Shown here one piece after another: positions 34,346-46,519 of a stretch of 64,000 nucleotides of DNA. Below the pieces are notes generated by a model that saw only the letters and a program-made list of their open reading frames with translations, ran no database searches and was not told the origin of the DNA. This DNA comes from Climacium dendroides (taxonomy: Eukaryota; Streptophyta; Bryopsida; Hypnales; Climaciaceae), in the NCBI GenBank assembly GCA_950106755.1, contig OX467086.1:23268001-23332000 (forward strand), written 5' to 3'. Numbering within the stretch: the first letter of the stretch is position 1; the number at the start of each line of letters is the position of its first letter. The position numbers and the translations under genes are program-made.

Positions 34346-35505
34346 TTATGATTCCCTTGGAGTGTCCTCGATAAGACCGGTATGTTGCTCTTCCAAATAA
34401 ATTTTTAGCTCTTCATTGGTTCATAATTAAAACTTAAAATGTCTATCATTAAAAATGCATTCAATAGTACTTTGAATAGGTAGAAGTAAACTCAAATTTA
34501 ATATTAGAAAATGAAAATAAACTACTTCAAAAGTAAGCTAAAAGGCAGAAAAATTATAGCCTTGGCAATTCACACTTATCAAAGCAAAATTTGGCAAATT
34601 GTATGGCAAAAGATGTTTGTTTGGAGGGGTGGTAACCAATTATGTTGAAGATGCCCTTAGAAAGTGACGAAAGGGGGCCAAAATCACCTCCAATTGAATT
34701 GTTGTTTTCATGGTTGTCATACTAGACAAGTTACTATTCATTTCTTGTCCTGTAGGACGAGTTACTATTCATCAAATGTATTTGAGAGGTACATTTGATG
34801 AATAGTAACTTGTCCTACAAGACAAAAAATGAATAGTAACTTGTCTAGTATGACAACCATGGTTGTTTTTGAAATGAAAGGAAGAAAAATTTTGAATCAT
34901 TTTTTGAAAAATCTTACTATAGGATCTTGTTCACTACTATCAATTTAATCTATTCTCTAATTTTCAAAAACATTTATTGTATGGAATTTGAAGATGTCTT
35001 TGAGCAAAGTTTAGTTTTTGAAAAACCTATGGTATTTTTTTAGGCATAATGACTTTGGGGACCCATATCTCAAATCTTCAAAAAAGAAGAGTGTCATTTT
35101 TTATCAAATGCAATTAATATGAACAATTAAAAAGATGTGTGGCAAATTTTTACAAGGATCAAAGCAATGGAAGATTGTTTTTATAGCCTTGCAATCAAGA
35201 GAAAGAATGAAAATTTCATTATACCATGTCCATTTATTGTATGCTTTGACTAATCAACCCCTTGCCTACTTGTATTTGGAGGGATGGCCTTTAATTGGCT
35301 AGGTTTCTCCTCCAAGGCAATCTACAATCAACATTACTTATAGTGTTTGACTTTGAAAAATCACCCAAAGCGGAGTTTTTGTTTAAATCAAAAGATTCTT
35401 TTGGCTATGGAAAAATAACTTAACAAACTACATGTGAACAATATGAAGTTTCATAAAATGTATTTTTGGAATTCATGTAGCCCATGAAGTTGGACAATGA
35501 CCATA
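34346..35505 (+). mobile_element. Composite locus 1, segment D
   Basis: Aligns in reverse with 57787-58760 over its whole length apart from one 161-bp block, the MITE at 34709-34861 plus target duplication. Shared landmarks: AGCAAAATTTGGCAAA / TTGCCAAATTTTGC-type sequence, CTTTACTTAAAGACATC-type sequence and the AAATCACCCAAAGC block near 35360. No coding potential recognised. Confidence 0.7.
34709..34861. mobile_element. hAT-like MITE: 153-bp near-perfect hairpin with 8-bp target duplication
   Basis: Arms 34709-34780 and 34790-34861 are near-perfect reverse complements with a 9-bp loop. The ends are CATGGTTGTCATACTAGACA and its complement. The exact 8-bp direct repeat GTTGTTTT flanks it (34701-34708 and 34862-34869). 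The homologous stretch of locus 2 (about 58420-58430) lacks it, giving an empty site. An 8-bp duplication is typical of the hAT superfamily. Confidence 0.9.
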
Positions 35506-36386
35506 AATGGTTGATTGAGCATTTAGGAGTTACCACCTAATAACAAAGAAATAGATTTCAAGGACAACATGTCTCATAGATGGGTACTAATTATTAAACA
35601 ACTTAGAAGTTAAGTACTCAAACTATCATTTGCATGTAGGACTTTGTATGACCAAGTACCTTGTACTAACACACTTTATCAAACACAAATACCAACATCA
35701 AAACCATGGAGCCTACAAGACTGACACATATTCCACTAAGATATGCATACCCATTGCATCCCTATCTACAATTGTTCAACATTTCAATCCAACAACTGTC
35801 AATTGTGATTGAAAAGACATCCTCAAAACCATCTTTGACCTAGTTCTGCCTCCTTTGTTGACCCTTGTTACCAATAGCTCATGTATCCATAAGCCATGCT
35901 GAGATCATGCTGAGATTATTGGCAAGTGGTGTTTGCATGACTTTGCTACATGTATACGGCTGCTGACCAATTAAATGGAAATGGAGTTACCTACTGTCAC
36001 TTATGATGGTTTACAACCTCCCACTGTGAATGATGGCATAAGAAATTCATACATTGAGCAATATGAAATTTGATCTCAACAGATTTGGAGCATGTAGCCA
36101 ACGATCTCCCCACAGCTCCATACTGATCTCCTAAAAACCACACTCCTACGTGGGATAAAATTCTGAAATCAACGTAAACAGTATCCTCCGTATTGACAAG
36201 ATTCAGCTGAGAAAGGTTCAGGTAGTTGCCTCAAATGGAACCCAATGGTGACACGGAAATTGACCCCAGAAATGAAAACTACAGTCAATCACATTCTTAA
36301 ATGTACAGTACCTTTCATTCCACACGAATGTACGAAGTTCAATCCCACTAAGCTTAACCAAAACAAGGCCAAAGTGGAAACTCGGA
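35506..36386. other. Intergenic DNA and 3' flank of the UAP gene
   Basis: No gene recognised. The part near 36386 should contain the UAP 3' UTR (minus strand). Confidence 0.5.
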
Positions 36387-39300
36387 CTAATTGAAACTAA
36401 GATTCACAAGGTCGGAAGTTGTACTCTCAGTGGCACCTCCTGCGTAAGCTTTGAGAAGTGAGAACCCCTTGCTCGTCGTTCCTGCTTTGGGTGGAACCAA
36501 ACTCACGTTCCGCTTGAGTGCCAGAAGAAGCTCACCAGCAGTGGCTGCCGTGTCTGCAACACCAGGACCAGTGGCATTCTTGATAGGCGCAAATTCTTCT
36601 TCACGATTTACCTCCAAGAGAGCGACCTACAGTGCACATTACTCACACACCATCGTGAGTTCACAACCTCTAGGCAGTTACTCAAATCAAGTACGACCAC
36701 TGGACACCTGGAAGGTGCAGTGGAGGCTTTTCAAAACTCAAATTCAGTGCCGCAGCATGACAAATTGCAATCCATTCATAGAATGAGGACCCGTATCCAA
36801 ATCTTGTTATTTATCTACTGCAGTCGTCCAATCTAAAAAATAGATAAAATCGAGTGAGATATGAAGAACGCACGTTTCGAAAACCAACAAATAGGACTGT
36901 TCATAAATCCACGAGGCTTTGTTCAATTATGATGGGTTTTTTCATTGTAAGCGTGTCAAATGCATGGTTCTATGAATGTTACTCCAAAAAATCTAATCTT
37001 CAATTCAACTTACCGATTCGAAATCAAGAAAACTGAAAATAGTCTCGAATTTCAATTCTTGATGTCCTACTTTCCGAGGCAATGGAAAAATTCAATAATA
37101 AAGTGAATTGACCAAAACTTTAGAATGTTTGACTTCTCATATTGGTATAATCTACAAATTCCAAGATGAGATTTTTGAGAAAAAGATGAAAATGAGCTCA
37201 AACATAAGAAAAACGCTCAATGGCTAAACAGAGCAAGAACGGTGAAACAAGGGAAGGGGCCGGGGGACCACAAAATATGCCGTCATAATCAGAATGGAAG
37301 TTCAGTAGCAGGATGGAAAGAAAGCAACCCACCTTCTCGGAGTTGCAGCACTGAAACGAATCGAAGATAAACTGCTCAAGTTTGATTCCATTGGGCTTTT
37401 CGGGGTTGACCGCTTCCCAAGTTCCACAGCTTTCTCGCATGTGAGGGATACGCTTCACAGCAGGATGAAACTCCAGCTCAAAATTCAACCTTCTCAACTT
37501 CTCCAAATACTGCACCGAAAACATGTTGATGCAAATATGAGCTGCTCGGAATTGAAGCTTCCCATAGTCGTCTTTGGCCGTGGTCATTGATTCTGGCATC
37601 TCACTGTATTCAGTCACTCCGTACCGTTGAACATTTGCTCCTTCCTCATGCAGACAAACAACTCCAACAGACTCTTTTGCGTGCTTCTTTGAAACCACCT
37701 TCACGCCCACGTCTGCTTGACGCTCATGAACAAATCCGTAGAACACTGGATCCGCAACTCGTGCCAAAGCATTGTCAACTGCGTACACCTGCAAAATGCA
37801 TCAAAATGGACATTAGTCCAGAATTTTTTCTGTGTAGATTTTAGAGAAAAAGATTCAATCACAGTAAAATGTACTTACAATGAGGTGTGCATAGATATTG
37901 TCTACACGCTATCAGAGTTGGTTAGACTGGAAACAAGACATTCAACTCGGTACAAGATCAACTGTTTTGAAACAAGACATTGAACTTGCTGGTATATCAG
38001 CTATTCTGACATCATTCACCCTACATCTAATGGTGTTACCACACTACAACAGAAACAGGCAGCCCCACTTCCATTGGGTCCAGTCTGCAAGAAAGTTATC
38101 GAATATAGAATAAATACCTGCACATACTTGACGCCTTGGCCAGACAGCCTATCGATAAAGCCAGCAGCACACAGATCAGAAAAGAGAGCACCGTTTCCAG
38201 CAGGAGCCATGGCCACTTTCCATGGTGTCTCCATGAGCATCGCATGACCTTCATTCAAGTCCACACATGGAAGACTGCTTTGCTTCAGAAACCAAACCTG
38301 CAGAAAAAACCATAAACCAGGGTAACTCCTCAAAGAAATCAAGCCACATTGCCATCCAATCACTTCGCCAAATCATGTCATGAAACAGAGCTTGCCTGTG
38401 ACTTTTCAAGTCCAAAATAGGACTTCTCCTCAAAGAATGCTCGTGTAGCTGTATCAGTGGCGTCGCTTGTCATGACTATCCAAGGAATTCGACGCTTGTT
38501 TCCGGTCCCAATCACCTTCAGAGTTTCCCACAACACTGTTGACAAATTACCATCTGTATGGAACACTTTCCATACTGTTGCACAATTGGAATTCTTGACA
38601 GCAAATTCGGGGTCTGGGTTCCCAATTAATGTTCCCCAAATCCAACATTCTACAGACGACATGGGAACTACGGCAGAGGATACTAAAACCAATAGGGACC
38701 TGATCCCGCCGCCTATACTATTCCTCTGTTACCAACAGCAACTCATCTCTTCCATTCAACACTTTGGTTGGCCCTCACTTAGCCAGTGGAGTAACCAGAA
38801 CTTGACAGACCACTGATCTGCGAATGCAAACGGGGTTGTCCAATACTGGTCTACAACCCTCCCACTGTAAATGATTGCCTAAGAAAGTCATACATAGTGA
38901 CAGAAATTTGATCACAAGGGAGTGTGGCTCTTGTATCCAAAGCGATCTCTCCAGTGATCTCTATACCAATATCTCAAAGAAAACACACTAGTACATATTG
39001 CTAAAATGCTTTGCGAAGAGTATCCTCGACCTTAGTAAGGTATGTACACTAATAATCAACACTGCTCACAATGACACACCTACAGTTGAACCAAAAAGCG
39101 TCACAAAACCTAGATATTGATTACGCAAGATGTACACAATCAAAACAGGAGAGTTTATAAGAGCCTCATGTTCGTGTTGGTTTTTAGAAAATCTAGAGAC
39201 AGAATTTGAAAATTCATAACTTATTCATACGGTGTGTCAAAGTACTGCATGCTAAAGTGAGTTGGAATCCACTTTCACTTGCCAACAAGATACAATAAAA

Positions 39301-40805
39301 ATAATTTATGATTAACAATATTAACTATGCTCGGTTGTAATTATCGGTGCTCAGGTATGACTTGAAAGCAATGAAAACCATCAAAGAGTAAGAGACGTAC
39401 GAAGTAAGTCAGGTCTTCAACTAGGGTTTAGGGTTTGAGGTACATACGAAGGAAGCCAGGTCTTCAACTAGAAGCAGTCGCTCGGCTTGCAGCTGAAACA
39501 AAGACTTGGGCTGCGGGACCTGAAGCTCCAGCATGCCTTTCGCCACAGGCGCGCCTGCGCCAAGGCGAGTCCCTTGTCCTCCAGCCAGCACCAAAACGGC
39601 CACTTCGCCATCAGCAACAAGGCGTAATCCCTCACTCCACCAGAAGCCTGTGGGGTCATCTTTCTTACCAGTCGGCACATCGCCGGGGCTGCTGATCCAA
39701 GTCTGCAAACCGTCCCACTTCGCTTGTGGGAACGGCTTCGGTGGAATGGGGTGCCTGTCCAGTCTGCCCAAAGCAGGGGATAGAATTGGACATGGAATTC
39801 GAAGAATCCTTCTTAAACTTACATCCTACATTGATCTTCATTAAAACTCTAATTGGAAACGACCATATGCCACAGCATTACGGTTTAAGGACTCTATGCA
39901 TCTCCAGGGTACTCTCCAATCGCTGCTCAACGACGATGGCATGTGCACCCACATATGCATTCTGTATATTTCAAGTGCGATTCTGGGTGTACATACCTTA
40001 AACGACACAAAGGTAATCAGAGGATGGAAAACAGAAAGGAAGCAAGCAAGCAAGCAAAAACTGTACAGGTTGTCTACCAAATTGGGCACGTCGAGATTCT
40101 TATTTCCTCAAAGTACTGGCCAACCGTTCATTTCTCATTTCTAGTTTTCGCTGGGTGGCTCTAAATATTGGTTGAGGCTTCCAATTATGCAAGATTTTGC
40201 ATATATTTTTGGTTATATGGTTGCTAGAATACAATTCCTGGTCATCTGCAATCAAAATGCACAACGAATTTGCTACAAAATCTGATACATAATCACCAAA
40301 ATATCTTATAGGCTTGTAGGTAAACCAGTATATTTAATGAAATCTGGCGATAGTAATCCCCAAATCCCCCCTAATGGCTGGTACTAGCTGGAAATTGCCT
40401 TCTCAATACATTATCATCCGTCGCTGCTCAACGAATAAACGAAATAAAGGCAACGCAAACGGAGGAGGCAACAAGCAACATTTTCAAATCAGAGAGTCGA
40501 AATGAAGAACACCGAAAGATATCAACGAAGCGAAAGATATCAACGAAGCGCAAGAATCGAAATCCTAAACCTAAATCCTAAACCGGGATTGCAACCGGGA
40601 TTGCAACCACGTACCTATCAGGGTTGCCTTTGAAAGTGCGCACCACATCATCCAAAGCGCGGCGGAAGAGCGGAAGATCGATGCCAGAAACTTGATCTAA
40701 GAGCGATTGTCGTTGCGATGCATCCCCCGAGGCCAGACCCGCCAACACATGCTCTTGCCCGAGCTCGGCCAAGTGCGACCGCAGCGTTGCCATTCTGTGC
40801 TCCAT
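36387..40805 (-). CDS. UDP-N-acetylglucosamine pyrophosphorylase (UAP1/GlcNAc1pUT-like), six exons, about 514 aa
   Basis: Makes UDP-GlcNAc from UTP and GlcNAc-1-phosphate in the cytosol, feeding N-glycan, GPI-anchor and other glycosylation. Proposed exons: 40805-40615, 39763-39444, 38553-38396, 38297-38118, 37788-37333, 36626-36387, which sum to an open frame. The uridylyltransferase nucleotide loop LAGGQGTRLG lies at residues 123-132, followed by KSLFQLQAER. IPWIVMTS, ETPWKVAMAPAGNGALF, GVKYVQVYAVDNALARVADP, KLEQFIFDSF and REEEFAPIKNA are all in family order. The family PKG after the loop reads PVAKG here, a two-residue expansion. The exon-3 donor is GC rather than GT (CACAG/GCAAG). The exon 2 end and exon 3 start are the least certain; 39444 and 38553 were chosen because they restore the frame. 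ATG 40805 is chosen as the first in-frame Met near the MEHRMATLRSH start; Met35 of the open frame is an alternative. Fragments of this gene occur in composite loci 1 and 2. Confidence 0.9.
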
Positions 40806-41834
40806 TTCATTCACCAACCCACCTAGCAAGCGGCAACGCATCCACCAAACTAGAAATCGATCAACACCAGCAGAAGGCAAATTGTAAATTCTCAATCATC
40901 CAATTCTCGACATTGGAACATTACGGATTGAAACCCTAAACCCTAAACCCTAAATCAGCGCAATTTCATCAAACAGAGCCATAAACGTAATCGAAATCAT
41001 TGAAACACCCACTTCTAAAACAATTCAAGTGGCATATTCGGATTCCGGATCTCTATTGTACCTCGATAGTTGCACGTATTTCTGAGCTTGCCACTTTTTG
41101 CGAGAGACTCCGAGTATATAATTTCCAGTATGCCGGCGTAAGCGGAAACAATAGGGTGTCACAGTTCACTATTCAGTCACGCGACTCTGTCGTTTGCTTC
41201 CAAACGTCATCCAGCGCCAGAATTCTTTTCCAAAGTACTAGACCTTCGTATACACTTCAAATTTGCTTTGCCCAAATCGCCTCCAAGCACGAGTTTTGTA
41301 CTTTGCCAACTCCTACTTAGGTCTATTGGAGGGTGTCATAGTTCATAGCCATAGACTGCTTTTTGTTTCCCAATCTGACCCAGTGCAATTCGAAGCCACA
41401 GAACCTCCTGTCTAAGTCCCAAGCCCCTCATAGAAACTTCAAACCGCATTGCCCGAGTTGCTCAATTCTCGCACTTTCCTACTAAGAAGGCCGAAACAAT
41501 GTTTGTAAGGATGAGTGCATTAGGATGATCGATCCATTAATCACTTCATCATCTATTGATTCAATTCTGTTAAATTAGGGTTTCCAAGTGGAAAGCAGAA
41601 AGTTGAAGTAAGCTTTCAGAGTGCGCTTTTTTGCTATCGCAGTCCGTTTTAATGCTTCAGTTGTGGAATGCTTGGATTTTCGATTTTCACAGCTTATGGT
41701 AGATCAAATGTGTCTATACGCTAATAGCAATTGCAGAGACCACTTAACCCTCAATGAGAACGACAGCATTGTAGAAGTTCGACTCTGCCCGATGAAAGCT
41801 TTGTAGCTGCGAGGCTCTGGGGGTGGCTGCAGCA
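40806..41834. promoter_or_regulatory. Shared divergent upstream region of UAP and RCE1, with a telo-box cluster
   Basis: About 1.03 kb between the two start codons, read outward in both directions. At 40931-40954 there are three tandem CCCTAAA units, i.e. overlapping AAACCCTAA telo-box motifs, known in plants as promoter elements of genes active in dividing cells. They lie about 130 bp from the UAP ATG, so they may be in its 5' UTR or core promoter. Two similar telo-like units lie in UAP intron 2 (39421-39440). Transcription starts cannot be placed. Confidence 0.6.
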
Positions 41835-44800
41835 ATGGCGGGGCTTTCCTCCGGCACTGCCTTGGGAGCTTGTGCAGCGATGGCGGTGTTGTATGTGGCC
41901 ATGCTTTACATACCTTGCCTTGTGCTCCGCTTGCCTCCTCCGCGGAGCCTCAGCGAGCATTACCTTCGTCGGTTTGCGTGCTCCATTGTGGCGTCCATCC
42001 TGGCGTCTGTAATCTGCTTCTGGCTTCTACCCGTAAGAGTCCTCCTCTTCCTCACTTTTGTATTCAGAAATGCTCCTCTCATACTCTCCAATTGTTTCTA
42101 TTGTAATCCTTCGTGCCAATTAACCTCTTGTTGATGCACTCTAGGGTGATATACTCCGGAATTTCGACCTTCCAGCGGCACTCGCTGTTCTCGGTGTCAG
42201 AAGAGATCATCTGGTATGTGTGATTTTCCTCTTGCGCGCCTTATGCAAAGCCTTCACAGAAATTTATGTTCAGTATAAGTAAAACACTAGAAAGCTGCAA
42301 TTCCTCTGCACAATTGGTGTCAATATGGATCAAAGGCAGGGGTTTGATGGACAGAATCTTCAAGTCTTGGCACAGCTTTGCAAATTGAAAGAGTATTCTG
42401 TCGCAGCAAAGAATGTGTTATTTGGATACAGTATGCAAAAGTTTTCAAAATGTTATTGGTAGTTGACCTAAAACCGACACCTGAACAGATGTTTTGGTGA
42501 TTTATATCCTCTTTGTCGCTATGTATCCTTTGCCTAAGATTCTAGGTTGGCAATCTTAGATCAGTGGCGATTTTGGGTGCCCATACCTTACATAAGAATC
42601 TGATGGACAGAAGCGTCGATGTCCGCTTTGTTTTTCTCTAGCTCAAATTAAGTATCATCTTTTTGCTAAATCTTTTTGAAAAGAGTTCTGGAATAGTTTC
42701 TTCTTTCTTACATGAGCAAATCCGTTGCCTTTCTCAGTGGCAGGCCGTACTGTATCCTCTACTCTTGACTGCCCTGCTGTATCTTGGACCCCTGGTCATG
42801 ACAGCTTTCGACTCAACATCAGATTCAGACGAGCTTGAAGATGAGGCGAAAGTAGGGTTTGTCCAAGAATTTTATACCAAGATGACTTCAGACATATTTG
42901 TATGGCGCAATTTCGTTGTGGTAAGACATCGTTCTGCATTTTCGCCAAGCAAGTGGTTTTCGCTAAATTTAGGGTTTTGTACTTTGGTAAGAAGAGCTTT
43001 GTCCCTTCCTATCATCACGGAGGAATGAGTTGCACACAGCAGAGGACAGACATTTTATTATTTAAAATGATCAATTTGATTAATCATATTGTGAAAAGTA
43101 TACTGCAGAAGGGGCTAAATTTTACATCACCAGGATCAATGAAGAACATTGCATGAAAGTTCCCACATGAGCCACTTGAAAGTGCTAAATTATCATCACG
43201 CCCATTTTGGGTGTTCGTGGCGCTTAGGGTTTATCTGTGCCGAATCACATATGCTTTGTTGAAAGTGCTACAATTTCACTTTGGCCTTTGATGCTGGGTG
43301 GTTTATGCTATTTCGTTTCTTCATTTCTTCAACTTGTATGTAACAGGGACCACTTACAGAGGAGTGGGTGTTCCGAGCATGCATGGTTCCAGTGTTACTG
43401 TGTGCAGGCTATTCTCAACTCAAAGTCATGCTTTTGTGTCCACTCTTTTTCGGCCTTGGTAGGCTGCTTCTACCAGTTCATTCTATTGTAGTGCCTGCTG
43501 TTATTGCATCTCTAGGACCGCGTTATCTGGCTTCCAGTAGTTTCTGGTGCTATGAGCTGTAAACAATTGAAACTGCTACGCAAGTTTGGAGTTGGATGAA
43601 AAGGAGGAGCCCAGTTATGTGTGACATGTTATGTTTTACCGCTTGATGGTTATTCCTACTTTCAGCACCTTTTTGCAGCAAACGTTAATTCTAGAAATTT
43701 TCTTTGAATTTATGGGAGCAGCTATGAAAGAACTTGATTGTACACTGCTTAGGTGTTGATCTTTCTGAAATGTGGTGCTGTTCTTTCGGACTTGGGCAGC
43801 TCATTTGAATCATTACTGGGAGATGGTGTCTCCTGAGAAGCGCGATCACGGAGTTGCTGCACTCATCACGGGTAACTTTCTCTCTGGGAGCTTAGGCACA
43901 TTCGAACTCTTAGAAAGATGCCCTCTCTTGATCACTTGGTCCTCGTGAGGTGGTTGATTCACAAAGCTACTTATCCAAGCAAATGCAGCCTTCTGACCCA
44001 TTCTATGTTCTCACCTATTCTCATTCTATTATTATGAATGGCGCATCTCTATTGAGCAGGTTTTAGGTTTGCATACACCACCATCTTTGGCTGGTACGCA
44101 GCGTTTCTTTACCTTCGAACAGGTGCGTTCATGCTTGCTAAAGTTGAATATGCAAACGTAGTTGGACAGTTATCGGTCCATTTGAAAGCGCAGCGTGATT
44201 GTGGAGGGTGGGAAACTTTGGCTGCACGTACTGGCATTCGATTGATGGGAACAGTTGGGGTGGAAACCAGGGCATCTGCTGGTTCCCTTGGTGGCTCACA
44301 TCTTCTGCAATGTGATGGGCTTGCCAGCCATTGGCGATGCCATCAACTCTCCGAACAGCAAAGGTACACACTACAAGCACATCCTTTTATTCTCCTTTGC
44401 ACATGCTAAGCAACATGATCTCTAAGGTAGAGGGTACGATGAGCGTCCCTTCCAGCAGTATTACATACACAGCTCATGTGATTCGTGGAAGATGTATAGT
44501 GCAGTGGAGAGATCACTTTGAGGACAAGTGCCAAAGGTAGCAAGAGCAAGATTTTATCACGATGTATGAACTTCTTATGCAAATTTCAAATGGGAGGTTG
44601 TAGATCTATAAGTGCCAGACAGTGGAAAATCCCATTTTTCATTCGAAGATCAGTGGCCATTGACACTTAGCGAAGTCATGACAACCGACTGAACTTGCTG
44701 ATCGAATGCCAGCCAAGTGTACTGATCGATAGATGAGGTCCCTCTTTGCTTCTACCTTCGTTTTTTTCACTCCATCTGAATCTGTTTTATGGCTTTGGGG

Positions 44801-44957
44801 AATATTGTTTGCAGTGATTGGGTGCGCATTTCTTCTCGGATTGGGAGGCTTTGTTTCTCTCTTGTATCCAGTCACATCGCCTGCTCTGTATAACAGCACC
44901 GTCTCCAGGGGCACATGCGGGGGCTGTTGGCTTAGCTACTGCCAATGGACCCCATAA
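41835..44957 (+). CDS. RCE1: CAAX prenyl endopeptidase RCE1 (FACE2), eight exons, 310 aa
   Basis: ER membrane protease that removes the -AAX tripeptide from farnesylated or geranylgeranylated CAAX proteins (Ras/Rop-type GTPases and others), after prenylation and before carboxymethylation. Exons 41835-42032, 42145-42213, 42738-42920, 43347-43458, 43800-43871, 44060-44122, 44271-44363 and 44815-44957 are all GT-AG and join in frame to 310 aa, close to Arabidopsis FACE2. Catalytic motifs of the CPBP/ABI family are complete: TEEWVFR (Glu155, Glu156, Arg160), FFGLAH (His189) and HIFCN (His242, Asn246). Several hydrophobic segments are present from the N-terminus (about residues 12-34, 50-66). The C-terminus ends CGGCWLSYCQWTP, similar to the plant family. 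No breaks. Divergent neighbour: UAP. Confidence 0.94.
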
Positions 44958-45720
44958 GCAAAGTTCGGATTTCCTGTTCTCTTCATTATTACACTAGCTT
45001 TGGTTGCAGACGTTGTTTTAGGTCAGTTAACCCCAAAGTGACGTTCAATTTCTGGGGTAAAAAACATCATTGCTTTTGAAGCTTTATGGATCTAAATGCC
45101 TTCAAGTTATACAAATCTCAACCATACAATCTTGTAGTGTACATGTTGTAGATGACATGTACAAAATTTGAAGTCATTTGGCCACATAGATTGCAAGACC
45201 ATAATGTTTTAGTGTTGAAAATGGATGTTGAAATTTTTCCAAAAACACATTTGGAGGTGAAATTTGATTTCTAAACCTACTCAAATGAAAAAACTTTACA
45301 CTACAAAATGATTCAAAACTAGTATACAAACACATTGGTGAAACAAAATTTCATTCAATTGACTCATTGTGTCTACAAAACAGCTTTGAAATGTCAAAAA
45401 TCAGCAAGAAAAATTGCAATAAACGCATCTAAAGCTGAACCTCCTACTAAAATGCTTCTTAGTCACTCATTAATTCTTGGATTAACATGAAAATTTAGCC
45501 ACACAAACTAGACTAGTATGTGCAGCTTTTCCAAAAAGAATTATTGAAAATGGACTTTGTATAAAGAAGAAACAGGACCAAAGTTCATTGTACTCCAAAA
45601 ATGGCAGGATTTTGAACTTTGATTTGCTCCCAAAGATTCAAAACAACTTGGATTGACATGAAAACTTTACCACAATAACTATACTTTGAGGGGAACAAAA
45701 CCCTACAAATTTTATTGAAA
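44958..45720. other. 3' flank of RCE1 and AT-rich DNA
   Basis: No gene. The 3' UTR of RCE1 should lie in the first part. Confidence 0.5.
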
Positions 45721-45726
45721 ATGAGC

Positions 45727-45842
45727 AATGAACAAAGGAGATACAAGGCCCCGAAGTTGCAGCCCTAAAATGCAGTTTGGTGAATGAACAAAGGAGATAC
45801 AAGGCCCCGAAGTTGCAGCCCTAAAATGCAGTTTGGTGAATT
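45727..45842 (+). repeat. Two-copy perfect tandem duplication, period 56 bp
   Basis: The unit AATGAACAAAGGAGATACAA...CAGTTTGGTG occurs at 45727 and again 56 bp later with no differences seen, indicating a recent event. Confidence 0.95.
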
Positions 45843-46184
45843 CAAATTGAAGTTGTGAACTTCGATTGGCTTTCAAAAAATTAATACATTTTGGATCGAT
45901 CTGAAAATTTTACCACACAAACTAGAGTAGAAAATGCAACTTTCCCAACAAGTTTTATTGAATTTGGACCTTGGATACAAAAGTTACAACACTTTGAACT
46001 AGACTTGAAACTGTATGAAGACGCTTTTTGTCCTCTTTGTCACTTTGGGGTTAAAACACTCTACACAGATCATTGTACACCCATTCCTGAAAGTAAGGGA
46101 AACTAGCCCATCGCAGGCAAAAGACCCATCATAGACACCTAAGGCAGTGTTGTTTTTTACGGCAATTTAATGACCAATTGCCTT

Positions 46185-46315
46185 TAAAAAAAAAGGGCAG
46201 CTTTAAGCCTATAGAAAAAAAGAGGCTAAATGTGTTTTGAAATGCTATAAAAAAAGGGCAGCTTCAAGCCTATAGAAAAAAAAGAGGCTAAATGTATTTT
46301 GAAATGCTAGGCTAT
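46185..46315 (+). repeat. Two-copy tandem duplication, period 61 bp
   Basis: The unit contains AAAGGGCAGCTT(T/C)AAGCC and AGAGGCTAAATGT(G/A)TTTTG; copies differ by a few substitutions and A-run length. Confidence 0.93.
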
Positions 46316-46372
46316 AATCGTTACCTTGTACACCAATGCCACAATGCTTCCAAAACCTCATTTCATCTGTCA

Positions 46373-46508
46373 TGTAGAGTTGGCACATATAGAATTGTAT
46401 ACTCAAAATTGGTCTCCTTCCATTCATGCCTCCAAAATGAAGTAGAGTTGGCACATATAAAATTGCATACTCAAAATTGGTCTCCTTCTATTCATGCCCC
46501 CCAAATGA
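46373..46508 (+). repeat. Two-copy tandem duplication, period 68 bp
   Basis: The unit contains GTAGAGTTGGCACATATA and TCAAAATTGGTCTCCTTC; copies differ at about five positions. Confidence 0.93.
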
Positions 46509-46519
46509 AGAAGTCACGG

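Noticed and set aside
34709..34861. MicroRNA precursor
   Set aside because: Flanking 8-bp duplication and an empty paralogous site show a MITE; arms are too perfect and end at the TSD.
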